64,000 bases of DNA from an uncultured Oscillospiraceae bacterium (GCA_910587465.1 CAJUMS010000005.1:1-64000); one strand, 5' to 3'; counted from the stretch's first letter, positions 25,735 to 32,627 are shown. The notes: a model not told the origin generated them from the letters alone. Numbers and translations are program-made.

Positions 25735-25850
25735 GCGGTTGGCTCTACCTGCAAAATCGAACGCTGTAATGAAAGCATGGTTGACAGTCTTTCCGACGGG
25801 CGTGGTGTCCCAAGGAGGAATACGTCAGTCCGATTTCTGCTTTCATTATA
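25735..25850 (-). ncRNA. Candidate IS110 bridge RNA
   Basis: Upstream of the transposase on the same strand, TTTACA (25874-25869), 18-bp spacer and TATAAT (25850-25845) form a promoter. The downstream sequence folds: an 8-bp stem tgaaagca / tgctttca (arms 25838-25845 and 25770-25777) encloses ctgacg / cgtcgg with an open loop, as expected for donor/target loops. The exact 5' end is uncertain because the outer stem touches the -10. The class is inferred from position and fold. Confidence 0.5.
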
Positions 25851-25885
25851 GCTTAAGTAACAAGTTCGTGTAAACCATGGCTGGC

Positions 25886-25914
25886 TTGTCATGGTTTTAC
25901 CCGATAAATATATT
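25886..25914 (+). promoter_or_regulatory. Promoter now next to pfk
   Basis: TTGTCA (25886-25891), 17-bp spacer, TATATT (25909-25914), then TAGGAGG and the pfk ATG at 25932. It leaves only a very short leader. It lies at the IS110 edge and may be a replacement promoter. Confidence 0.45.
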
Positions 25915-25931
25915 ATAGTAGGAGGTTTATT

Positions 25932-27158
25932 ATGGCTTTGGGAAATGTTATTGTCGGACAGTCGGGCGGACCTACCTCGGTCATCAATTCAAGCCTTGTG
26001 GGTGTGTTCAAGACCGCAAAGGACGCGGGCTGTCCTCATGTTTACGGTATGCGCAACGGTATTGAGGGACTTTTGCATGAGCATTATGTCGATCTGGCGG
26101 AATATGTGCGCAACGATCTCGATATCGAGCTGTTAAAGCGCACTCCGTCGTCCTTCCTTGGCACCTGCCGCTATAAGCTTCCTGATTTTACCAAAGACGA
26201 GGATACTTATAAAAAGATATTCGCCATCCTCAAGAAAATGGATATCAAGCACTTTTTCTATATCGGCGGCAATGACTCAATGGATACCATTGACAAACTG
26301 TCGAAATATGCCGATATTATCAAAAGCGACATTACGTTTATCGGCGTTCCCAAGACGATTGACAATGACCTCGCGATGACCGACCACACTCCGGGGTACG
26401 GCAGCGCGGCGAAGTACATTGCCTCGGCAATGAAGGAGATAATCCGCGACGCGAACACTTATCCGAACGAGTCGGTTAATATAGTTGAGATCATGGGCCG
26501 TGACGCGGGCTGGCTCACCTGTGCGGCAACTCTGTCGCGTTCGGAGGACTGCGCGGGTCCCGATATCATCTGTCTGCCCGAGACGGTTTTCGATTACGAT
26601 AACTTTATCAATAAGATCAATGAGGCGCGTTCGCGTAAAAAGGTCATAACGATAGCGGTATCCGAGGGTATCAAGACCGCTGACGGAAAATATGTCTGCG
26701 AGGCAAACAAGCGCGCAATGAGAGAAGACGCGTTCGGTCATAAGGCTCTGGGCGGTACCGCGCTCTATCTAGCGGATTTCATCGGCGCGGAGCTTGGAAT
26801 AAAGAACAGAGGTATTGTGTTCTCGACATTGCAGAGATGCGCGTCGCATATCGTTTCGCGCCGCGATATCACCGAAGCGTTCACGGCGGGTGCGGATGGA
26901 GTTCGGCTAGCGCTGAACGGCGAGACCGGAAAGATGATCGTTTTCGAGAGAATATCAAACAATCCCTACCAGTTAAAGACAGGCTCGTGTCCTGCGTCAG
27001 CGGTCGCAAACGTTGAAAAGCTCGTTCCAAAGGAATGGATAATCAACGACGGGACTTATATTTCGAAGGAGTTCTTCGAGTATGCGCGTCCCTTGATAAT
27101 CGGCGAGCTTTCACCGTTTATGGTTGACGGTCTGCCCAGACACCTGTTTATTGATTGA
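25932..27158 (+). CDS. pfp: Pyrophosphate-dependent 6-phosphofructokinase
   Basis: 408-aa glycolytic enzyme that phosphorylates fructose-6-phosphate. The nucleotide/PPi site reads GGND (112-115), where ATP-dependent enzymes have GGDG, and PKTIDND (140-146) supplies the lysine typical of PPi users. MGRDAGW near 189 binds the sugar phosphate. By these residues it is PPi-dependent and reversible. A core metabolic gene inside a mobile element is unexpected; whether another copy exists elsewhere is unknown. Confidence 0.9.
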   Translation: MALGNVIVGQSGGPTSVINSSLVGVFKTAKDAGCPHVYGMRNGIEGLLHEHYVDLAEYVRNDLDIELLKRTPSSFLGTCRYKLPDFTKDEDTYKKIFAILKKMDIKHFFYIGGNDSMDTIDKLSKYADIIKSDITFIGVPKTIDNDLAMTDHTPGYGSAAKYIASAMKEIIRDANTYPNESVNIVEIMGRDAGWLTCAATLSRSEDCAGPDIICLPETVFDYDNFINKINEARSRKKVITIAVSEGIKTADGKYVCEANKRAMREDAFGHKALGGTALYLADFIGAELGIKNRGIVFSTLQRCASHIVSRRDITEAFTAGADGVRLALNGETGKMIVFERISNNPYQLKTGSCPASAVANVEKLVPKEWIINDGTYISKEFFEYARPLIIGELSPFMVDGLPRHLFID

Positions 27159-27171
27159 CAGCCTAAGATTT

Positions 27172-27210
27172 GCTCCCCACGCTGCTCCTCTCGGCGGGGG
27201 AGCTTTTTTT
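27172..27210 (+). terminator. Terminator after pfp
   Basis: Hairpin gctcccc / ggggagc with an 18-base loop, followed by seven T. Confidence 0.75.
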
Positions 27211-27325
27211 GACGGTCACAGAAAAGTGAAAAGCTAATACAGATATTTGATCGGAGTATAGTCAAAATCAGCGTAACCTAATTGTTCAGATTGTTTTTTT
27301 TGCCGGAAACCAAAAGTTTACTTTC

Positions 27326-27354
27326 TTTACATTTTTTACAAGTTATGTTATAAT
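27326..27354 (+). promoter_or_regulatory. Promoter of small conserved-looking gene
   Basis: TTTACA (27326-27331), 17-bp spacer, TATAAT (27349-27354). Confidence 0.7.
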
Positions 27355-27404
27355 TATCCTTGGGCAGAGAAATTTGCAATTTTAATCCCGGAGGATATAT
27401 AATT

Positions 27405-27605
27405 TTGTGGCAAATTGTATTCGGTACGACAGTGACCGATGACGGCAAGCAGATTGAGACATACGGTTTGAAATGCAATTCAACCGTGATCGTCGACATC
27501 ACGACCAACAAGCAAGACATAACAGAGTTTGCTGCGCAGCTTAACCGTCTCGGCGCGTCGGAAATTCACGCGTATGAATTGGTGGAAAATTTCCTGGGGA
27601 AGTAA
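27405..27605 (+). CDS. Small protein, DUF6514-like
   Basis: 66 aa from TTG 27405 with CGGAGG ten bases before. Sequence starts MWQIVFGTTVTDDGKQIETYG and ends HAYELVENFLGK, alternating strands then a helix. The pattern (short, YGL-C, then DITTNK, C-terminal VENFL) recalls the small DUF6514 proteins of Ruminococcaceae, but I am not sure. Own promoter and terminator. Confidence 0.6.
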   Translation: MWQIVFGTTVTDDGKQIETYGLKCNSTVIVDITTNKQDITEFAAQLNRLGASEIHAYELVENFLGK

Positions 27606-27631
27606 GAAACTGCACAACTGCATAGCAATTG

Positions 27632-27654
27632 CCGCTTTAGGGGAAGCGGTTTTT
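27632..27654 (+). terminator. Terminator after small gene
   Basis: Hairpin ccgctt / aagcgg with a short loop, followed by TTTTTGTG. Confidence 0.75.
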
Positions 27655-27757
27655 GTGTTTTTTACGGCAAATATTTAAACCGTTTTCTTTCTGTCAGAAA
27701 CCAATCATATTTTCTGAGTTCATATTGCTTTATACGGCATAAATCACACCCATTGGA

Positions 27758-27882
27758 TATTGTTTAGTATCTTGGCACACTTACCTTGCCCGCGGCTTTA
27801 TAGGTATTCCGTCGTAAATTGCCCGGTTATGACGAAAAATATGCCCGCTAAATGTTTGCGGCGAGATACTGAACAAGTTCTA
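27758..27882. repeat. Degenerate dispersed repeat, copy B
   Basis: Shares tatcttggcacac, tatgacgaaaaat and a gcggcgagatactgaacaagttct stretch with copy A at 20565-20730, in the same order. Noncoding. Both copies are inside the 13.5-kb element. Confidence 0.45.
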
Positions 27883-27946
27883 ATCATATGCGGGCGTGAC
27901 ACCCGCTGAAGCAGTCGCGTGATCGCGGTCCGAGTGGAAGAGGGTG

Positions 27947-27985
27947 AAAAATCAACGGCTGTTCCAATACAGCCGTTGATTTTTT
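27947..27985 (+). terminator. Strong hairpin, terminator-like
   Basis: A perfect 15-bp stem, aaaaatcaacggctg / cagccgttgattttt, symmetric in A and T and so usable in both directions. It follows repeat copy B with no gene before it, so a noncoding transcript may end here. The 217 bases to 28202 are very AT-rich and hold a TATAAT at 28103-28108, a possible promoter of the recombinase unit. Confidence 0.65.
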
Positions 27986-28202
27986 ATGTATATTCATATC
28001 TATATCTCATTATATAGTATTTTTTAATTGCATGGCGCAAGTGTAAGAAAATATCAATATCGACTTATTATTACATTTATTACATTTAAATTTATGCATT
28101 TGTATAATAAAATAAATATATATTATAGCATTGAAATAGATTTTCGCTATTTCGGTAACATTCGATTACTTAAAGATCCGCTTAATTGAGGAGGATAGTC
28201 TT

Positions 28203-28343
28203 ATGGCGTCATATCAAATCATACATACCGAAAATTTATCAAATGCAGATAAGGAGAGCATTAGGTTGGCGGCGGCTCGTGCATTATATATTGAACTGCT
28301 GAAATATTACAATGCTAAAATGGCGACAGAAAGATCCGCATGA
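28203..28343 (+). CDS. 46-aa protein coupled to the recombinase
   Basis: GAGGAGG precedes the ATG. The product starts MASYQIIHTENLSNADKESI and is helical and charged. Its TGA lies 24 bases before the recombinase start and overlaps another possible ATG (ATGA), so the two are co-translated. Small proteins beside large serine integrases are often recombination directionality factors that switch the enzyme to excision. This role is inferred from size and position only. Confidence 0.6.
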   Translation: MASYQIIHTENLSNADKESIRLAAARALYIELLKYYNAKMATERSA

Positions 28344-28366
28344 CCGACGGTAAAGGAAGTGAAAAT

Positions 28367-29851
28367 ATGACTGCGATATACGCGCGGCAGAGCGTTGACA
28401 AAAAAGACAGTATTTCGATAGATACGCAGATAGATATGTGCAGGCGATATTGCGCGGGAGAATGCCGTGTATACTCGGACAAGGGCTGGAGCGGCAAGAA
28501 TCTCGACCGTCCCGAATTCCAACGAATGCTCTCCGACATCAAGGGCGGGCAGATCGACAAGCTGGTGGTGTACAAGCTCGACCGTATCAGCCGTTCGCTG
28601 AACGACTTTTCAAATCTTATGGAGATGTTCAAGCAATACGGAGTGGAGTTTGCGTCTACTGTTGAAACCTTTGATACGTCCACGCCGATAGGTCGGGCGA
28701 TGCTGGGTATAATTATGGTGTTTGCGGAGCTGGAGCGCGAAAACATTCTGCTGCGTGTTAAGGACAACTACTACGCGCGCGGTGAAAAGGGGCTGTATCT
28801 CGGCGGAGTGCCCGTCTACGGTTTTGACAAGATACCTGCCAAACTTAGCGGGATAAAGACCTCGGTGTTGATACCAAATAACAATTTGGCGACAGTCGAA
28901 TACATTTACAATGCATACCGTGAGAGCGGAAACTCGCTTGGCAGGATAGTCAAGGATCTGAACGAGCGCGGCATACTCTCACCGGCGGGAACGCTCTGGG
29001 ACAGCAGTAAGCTTAGCCGTCTGCTGCGTTCGCCGACCTATGTTATGGCGGATGTTGATGTGTACCGATATTTCAGAGAAAAGGGCGCGAAGATATCCAA
29101 TCCCGTCGAGGATTTTACGGGGGAGCGCGGCTGTTTTCTTTACGGAAAGCGTGAGGCCAACGAAAGGAAATACACCGACGTTCACGATCATGTGTTGTCG
29201 CTGGGGCTCCATAACGGGGTTATTTCGTCCGAGGTGTGGTTGGACGTTCAGCGGAAGCTCGACGGAAACGCGCAGATAAAAAAGGGCAAAAGCGGCTCGT
29301 ATTCGTGGCTTACGGGGATAATAAAGTGTGGAAAATGCGGCTATGCAATGCGCGTTCAGGGGGGCGAATACTTTTATTGTACGGGGAAGGCTAATAATGG
29401 AGTGTGCGAGGGCGTTAACGGCAAGCCGCTTATTTCCGATATCGAACGCGCGGTCTATGCCGAGCTTAAGCGAAAATTCGACGAGGTACGCGGCGTCATT
29501 GTCGACGAGAACAAGCCGTCATCTTCGCCGAAAGCGAATAAGCTGAAAATGCGCTTGGAGACGCTCAATACGCAGATCGGTAATCTGGTTGACAAAATCG
29601 CCGATACTTCCGAGGCGATAGGCGCGGTTCTGGAAAAAAAGTTGGAGGAACTTATCTCGGAACGCGCGGAAATACAGTCGGAGCTGGACAAGCTCAGCAG
29701 CGCAAAGCCAAAGCTTGCCTATGCGGACATTATCCCGCTGATAGACGAATTTCCCGAAATGCCGCTCGGCACAAAGCGAGAGATAGCGCGTCAGTTTATC
29801 GCAAAAATTCTGTTGTGGGAGGACAAAATAGAGATAGTCTGGAAATTCTGA
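28367..29851 (+). CDS. Large serine recombinase
   Basis: 494 aa from ATG 28367 (AAGGAAG ribosome site). Resolvase domain at about 1-145 with nucleophile S9 in YARQS and the LDRISRS catalytic arginines near 68-74. The recombinase domain follows (about 155-265, DLNERGILSP). Zinc ribbon at about 305-350 with CGKCGYAM, a later FYC and a following cysteine. A coiled coil (about 385-450) comes next, then a C-terminal tail. This layout is that of phage-type integrases and of SpoIVCA, the skin element excisionase. It lies next to the attR-like site and is the likely enzyme for the element. Confidence 0.95.
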   Translation: MTAIYARQSVDKKDSISIDTQIDMCRRYCAGECRVYSDKGWSGKNLDRPEFQRMLSDIKGGQIDKLVVYKLDRISRSLNDFSNLMEMFKQYGVEFASTVETFDTSTPIGRAMLGIIMVFAELERENILLRVKDNYYARGEKGLYLGGVPVYGFDKIPAKLSGIKTSVLIPNNNLATVEYIYNAYRESGNSLGRIVKDLNERGILSPAGTLWDSSKLSRLLRSPTYVMADVDVYRYFREKGAKISNPVEDFTGERGCFLYGKREANERKYTDVHDHVLSLGLHNGVISSEVWLDVQRKLDGNAQIKKGKSGSYSWLTGIIKCGKCGYAMRVQGGEYFYCTGKANNGVCEGVNGKPLISDIERAVYAELKRKFDEVRGVIVDENKPSSSPKANKLKMRLETLNTQIGNLVDKIADTSEAIGAVLEKKLEELISERAEIQSELDKLSSAKPKLAYADIIPLIDEFPEMPLGTKREIARQFIAKILLWEDKIEIVWKF

Positions 29852-29856
29852 CGCAT

Positions 29857-29896
29857 AAAACCGAAATGCTTACGGGCACTTCGGTTTTATTTTTTG
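29857..29896 (+). terminator. Terminator after recombinase
   Basis: Hairpin aaaaccgaa / ttcggtttt with a 14-base loop, then ATTTTTTG. It lies just inside the right end of the element. Confidence 0.75.
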
Positions 29897-30015
29897 ACAT
29901 ATTACCGAAGCGAGCTCTCCGCTTGCTTTTGTAAGTAGAACCATGCTAAGCAGTTCTATGACGCTTGTCAATACCCTATCTCACTTCGCTTACTTAATTA
30001 AGTCGGCACAGCAAC

Positions 30016-30055
30016 GCGTTTCCCATCTGTATCAAGCGCCGACAGCATTGACTGG
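30016..30055 (+). other. attR-like recombination site
   Basis: Arm gcgtttcccatctgtatc (30016-30033), 7-bp spacer aagcgcc, core GA (30041-30042), then bacterial half cagcattgactgg (30043-30055). The rebuilt attB is ccagtgggatgtt-GA-cagcattgactgg, with outer ccagt / actgg arms symmetric about GA. Confidence 0.85.
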
Positions 30056-30523
30056 AAGAAACCGTCGGCAGAGCAGATCAAGAAAAGGGTGCTGAAAAAC
30101 ACAAAATCGGGTTCGATACTGCTGTTCCATAACGATCTTGAAAACACGACCGAAGCGCTGCCCGATATTCTGAAAACGCTTGGCTCGCAGGGGTACGAGT
30201 TTGTAACTGTCAAGGAGATGGTATATCCGGACAATTACACTATTGACGCGAACGGCAGACAGATAGCGATGAGCCAAAGCTCGATAAACCTGAACGAGGA
30301 GCGCATTGAGGAGGTACTTGCACAGTATTCCGACAGTCTGACGGCGGCGGGTGTGACCGAGGAGCAGATCGCGGCGGCAGTGGCGGCGATAAAGCGCGGC
30401 GACCTGAGCGCTATTCCCGCGGAGCTCCAACCCCTTGCGGCGGAGGTCATGGCAAAGGTAACGTCGTCGACATCTTCATCGTCTTCGTCAACGAGCAGCA
30501 CGACAAGCTCCGCACAGAAATAA
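30041..30523 (+). CDS. PdaB-like polysaccharide deacetylase, 3' part (interrupted)
   Basis: 161 codons including the stop, with no start signal of their own. It begins, in frame with codon 177 of the 5' part, D-S-I-D-W-K-K-P (NodB motif 4), then has SGSILLFHND (motif 5) and a C-terminal extension of about 100 residues ending in a Ser/Thr-rich tail. Joined, the protein has 337 residues and all five motifs. An internal ATG at 30209 could give only the extension. No promoter is seen, so the half is probably silent until the element leaves. Confidence 0.9.
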   Translation, partial: DSIDWKKPSAEQIKKRVLKNTKSGSILLFHNDLENTTEALPDILKTLGSQGYEFVTVKEMVYPDNYTIDANGRQIAMSQSSINLNEERIEEVLAQYSDSLTAAGVTEEQIAAAVAAIKRGDLSAIPAELQPLAAEVMAKVTSSTSSSSSSTSSTTSSAQK

Positions 30524-30588
30524 TCCCGATGAGTACAATTTCAAAGCCGCCTACTTGTGCCGGGGGATGCTTATAATATAATTTAAGT

Positions 30589-30743
30589 GCTGCAAATCGG
30601 TGATGCGGCAGCATGGCGCAATTTTTCCGGTTTTGCGCGAGGCGCAAAATTGAATTGCCCTAATGGCAATTCAAAGAAAAATATTCGAAGGCAAAGAGCG
30701 TTTGCGGTGCCGCGCGCAACGGGGTACCGCAAACGCCTTTGCC
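30589..30743. repeat. Chain of hairpins downstream of the deacetylase
   Basis: Four consecutive stems: gctgc / gcagc (30589-30612), ttttgcgc / gcgcaaaa (30631-30649), ttgaattgcc / ggcaattcaa (30650-30674) and an 18-bp stem with one bulge, 30690-30708 / 30726-30743 (gcgtttgcggt / accgcaaacgc). No gene is present. It may be a decayed repeat element or a structured 3' region. Confidence 0.6.
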
Positions 30744-30786
30744 ATCTGAACCCCCCCTCGGAAAAGCCGAGGGGGGGTTCAGATGG
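30742..30786 (-). terminator. 20-bp perfect palindrome after tRNA-Arg
   Basis: Arms 30742-30761 and 30767-30786 are perfect inverted repeats (ccatctgaacccc... / ...ggggttcagatgg) around aaaag. The right arm includes the encoded CCA end of the tRNA. The stem is right for a terminator of the minus-strand tRNA, but no T-run follows, so RNA processing or a repeat element is also possible. Confidence 0.55.
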
Positions 30787-30860
30787 CGTCGCTGAGGGGA
30801 TTCGAACCTCCGGCCTACCGCTTAGGAGGCGGTCGCTCTATCCTGCTGAGCTACAGCGAC
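30784..30860 (-). tRNA. tRNA-Arg (anticodon CCU)
   Basis: A cloverleaf is readable on the minus strand: acceptor GTCGCTG / CAGCGAC, D-arm with AGCTCAGCAGGAT, anticodon stem ACCGC / GCGGT with loop CTCCTAA (anticodon CCU, reads AGG), T-arm GGAGGTTCGAATCCC, discriminator G and encoded CCA. Confidence 0.97.
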
Positions 30861-30878
30861 ATAAAACTTGACTTATTT

Positions 30879-30907
30879 ATTATAGCACCTTTTTTGGAAA
30901 TATTCAA
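30879..30907 (-). promoter_or_regulatory. Promoter of tRNA-Arg
   Basis: On the minus strand TTGAAT (30907-30902), 17-bp spacer, TATAAT (30884-30879), 18 bases before the tRNA. Confidence 0.75.
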
Positions 30908-31023
30908 TATAAAAGTAATTTTTTATGCAAATTTGCCAAATAATGGGCAGTTTGACAGGTTAATTTTAGAATGCACTGTGTAAAACAAACGAAAAAATAA
31001 AAAAGATTTAGATAAAATGCATA

Positions 31024-31052
31024 TTGACTTAATTATCTTAAAATGTTATAGT
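31024..31052 (+). promoter_or_regulatory. Promoter of secreted wall protein
   Basis: TTGACT (31024-31029), 17-bp spacer, TATAGT (31047-31052). The leader of about 85 bases contains the short inverted repeat cccgcac / gtgcggg. Confidence 0.7.
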
Positions 31053-31146
31053 TATACCAAGAGCGATAATGGGCGAAGTATGCCGTTGCGCTCACTGTGA
31101 TTTATCCCGCACAGTGCGGGTAAAGATTATTAGGAGGATTTATTTT

Positions 31147-31983
31147 ATGAAGTTTTCAAAGATTGCATCGGTAGCTGCCGCTATTACTGCTGCCGGAATG
31201 ATGTCTGTTTCCGCAAATGCGCTTTGGTTACCCGTAAAGGATGCGGACAAGGCCGAAAAGCTGCATACTGCGGTTGGCGCAAGCTGGATGCTTGTTCCTT
31301 ATTTTGACGGCGTGGCAAAGGCGGACGAGGGTAAGCCCGTTGGCGGCATTGACGGACTTGATTATTCCAAGATTGCTAAAATCTCCTGCACCTTCTCTGT
31401 TGCTGAAGCTGACAGACCTTTCTGGGACGGCGCTATCGGCGGCGCGATGGTGTTGTCTATAAACGGCGGTGATCTCGGTTGCGATGACAACAAGAGTGAT
31501 AAGTACGACACTTATAACTGGCCCGCTCAGGAATGGTGGGGCGTTGTCGATGAGGACTTGGGTATAACCAGTTCGGGAGACGAGAAGATCGGCGCTGTTA
31601 AGGTTGGAGACTACACTTATAAAGTAACGTCCAACGCTTTTGAGAATCCGCTTGCAAACGGCGATGCTGAGACAATAGGTCTTATTCAGGTTGCTATGCA
31701 AGATTACGCGGGTACCGCTCTGTGCCAGTGCCAGGTTGATAAGGTTGAGCTTCTGGACACTTCCGACAATGTACTGGTAACGTTCGACGGTAAGGGCAAC
31801 TACACCGTTGCAGGCGGTTCTTCCGATCCCGCTCCTGATTCCGATTCCGACAAGACTGATGACAAGACCGACACTTCCACTCCCTCCAACAACGTTGACA
31901 CCGGCGTTGAGGGCGTAGCTGCCGTTGTAGGCGTTGCTGCTCTGGCAGCAGGCGCGGTTGTTCTTTCCAGAAAGAGAAAGTAA
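31147..31983 (+). CDS. Secreted surface protein with degenerate sorting signal
   Basis: 278 aa from ATG 31147 (TTAGGAGG before it). Signal peptide to about residue 23 (SVSANA). A beta-rich external domain (about 28-225) is rich in Trp, Gly and Asp and could be a carbohydrate-binding fold. An Asp/Ser/Pro/Thr linker (DPAPDSDSDKTDDKTD) follows, then a C-terminal NVDTGVEG, hydrophobic helix and RKRK. This resembles a sortase signal in which LPxTG is replaced by NVDTG, a form seen in related gut Firmicutes. The ligand is unknown. Single gene with a terminator. Confidence 0.8.
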   Translation: MKFSKIASVAAAITAAGMMSVSANALWLPVKDADKAEKLHTAVGASWMLVPYFDGVAKADEGKPVGGIDGLDYSKIAKISCTFSVAEADRPFWDGAIGGAMVLSINGGDLGCDDNKSDKYDTYNWPAQEWWGVVDEDLGITSSGDEKIGAVKVGDYTYKVTSNAFENPLANGDAETIGLIQVAMQDYAGTALCQCQVDKVELLDTSDNVLVTFDGKGNYTVAGGSSDPAPDSDSDKTDDKTDTSTPSNNVDTGVEGVAAVVGVAALAAGAVVLSRKRK

Positions 31984-32008
31984 TCAACGCGTAAATTTTT
32001 TAATTTTT

Positions 32009-32045
32009 GTAAACCCCGCTGTAAACACGCGGGGTTTACTTTTTT
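32009..32045 (+). terminator. Terminator after surface protein
   Basis: An 11-bp hairpin, gtaaaccccgc / gcggggtttac, followed by TTTTTTATT. Confidence 0.85.
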
Positions 32046-32204
32046 ATTTTTTTCAAAAATTTATAAAAAATTCCGAAACTTTTTGGATTTTTCCGATGAC
32101 TACTGCTATGAACGGAAAAAAAACCGTCAAGGACGGTGGATTTTGAAGTTTACACACGAGGAAATATAAAATAGACAGAGAAAGAAAATATTGGGGTAAG
32201 ATAT

Positions 32205-32599
32205 AAAAATCCCGCAGGGTGCGCAAAACGCCCCCGCAATCACCACAGCCGCGAAAGCGGCAAAGGTTCCCGATATTGCAGCGGATATCAATGCCGAAGC
32301 AGCCGCCAACGAGGGTACGGCGGTCCCGAAGGTTACGGGAAAGCGCAGCAGGCGCAAAAGTGCAGAAAGCGCAGGAACGGAAAACGAGGGCGGTAAAGGT
32401 AAAAGCGGCATAGACCGAAAATTCAAACGGCAGTTCCAAGGTGCGGACGCTCCGAGGACAGACAACAACTCCGGCGAAAGCGGCGTGGGCTCGGCTTCGA
32501 GCGGAAGACCCGTCGCCGGCAATGGTAAGACAAATCGCCTTGACAAATGCTCCCGCAGTTATCGCAGGCGCAGCTGTTATTGCCGTTAAGGAAAAGTAA
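32205..32599 (+). pseudogene. Decayed surface-protein gene
   Basis: No start or signal peptide, but one frame reads as Ala-rich coding sequence (NAPAITTAAKAAKVPDIAAD). After a frame change it ends NAPAVIAGAAVIAVKEK, a hydrophobic helix plus basic end like the wall-sorting tail of the previous gene. It is probably the remnant of a second surface protein. Weak evidence. The surrounding 32046-32204 holds nothing clear. Confidence 0.35.
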
Positions 32600-32627
32600 G
32601 TCGAAAAATTGGGAATTTAAACTTAAT

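Larger units (their letters stand above)
24400..25875 (-). mobile_element. IS110-family insertion sequence
   Basis: A single DEDD transposase gene with about 250 bp of noncoding left end upstream of it, the place where IS110-group elements encode their bridge RNA. No terminal inverted repeats or target duplication are expected for this family, so the ends given are approximate: the right limit is near the short palindrome aaccatg / catggtt (25873-25897), the left near the terminator at 24401-24429. Confidence 0.7.
16555..30042. mobile_element. 13.5-kb serine-recombinase element splitting the deacetylase gene
   Basis: The element lies between two GA dinucleotides (16555-16556 and 30041-30042); one repeat unit is 13,486 bp. 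Its two ends carry exact 18-bp inverted arms, each 7 bp from the GA core. A large serine recombinase gene sits 190 bp from the right core, as is usual for such integrases. Deleting one unit joins the two halves of the deacetylase in frame and restores DVDSIDWKKP. Cargo: trkA, trkH, hybrid kinase, aldo/keto reductase, IS110, PPi-PFK, two small ORFs. No phage structural, replication or conjugation genes are visible, so it is a skin-like intervening element or a decayed island. Terminators lie just inside both ends. Confidence 0.88.

Noticed and set aside
16564..30033. The 18-bp inverted repeats could mark an invertible segment.
   Set aside because: The GA core and the host halves are in the same orientation at both ends, and both deacetylase halves read in the same direction. 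The arms are inverted only because an attP site is itself symmetric. Excision fits; inversion would not restore the gene.
16555..30042. Prophage.
   Set aside because: No capsid, tail, terminase, lysis or phage replication genes are present; only the recombinase is phage-like.
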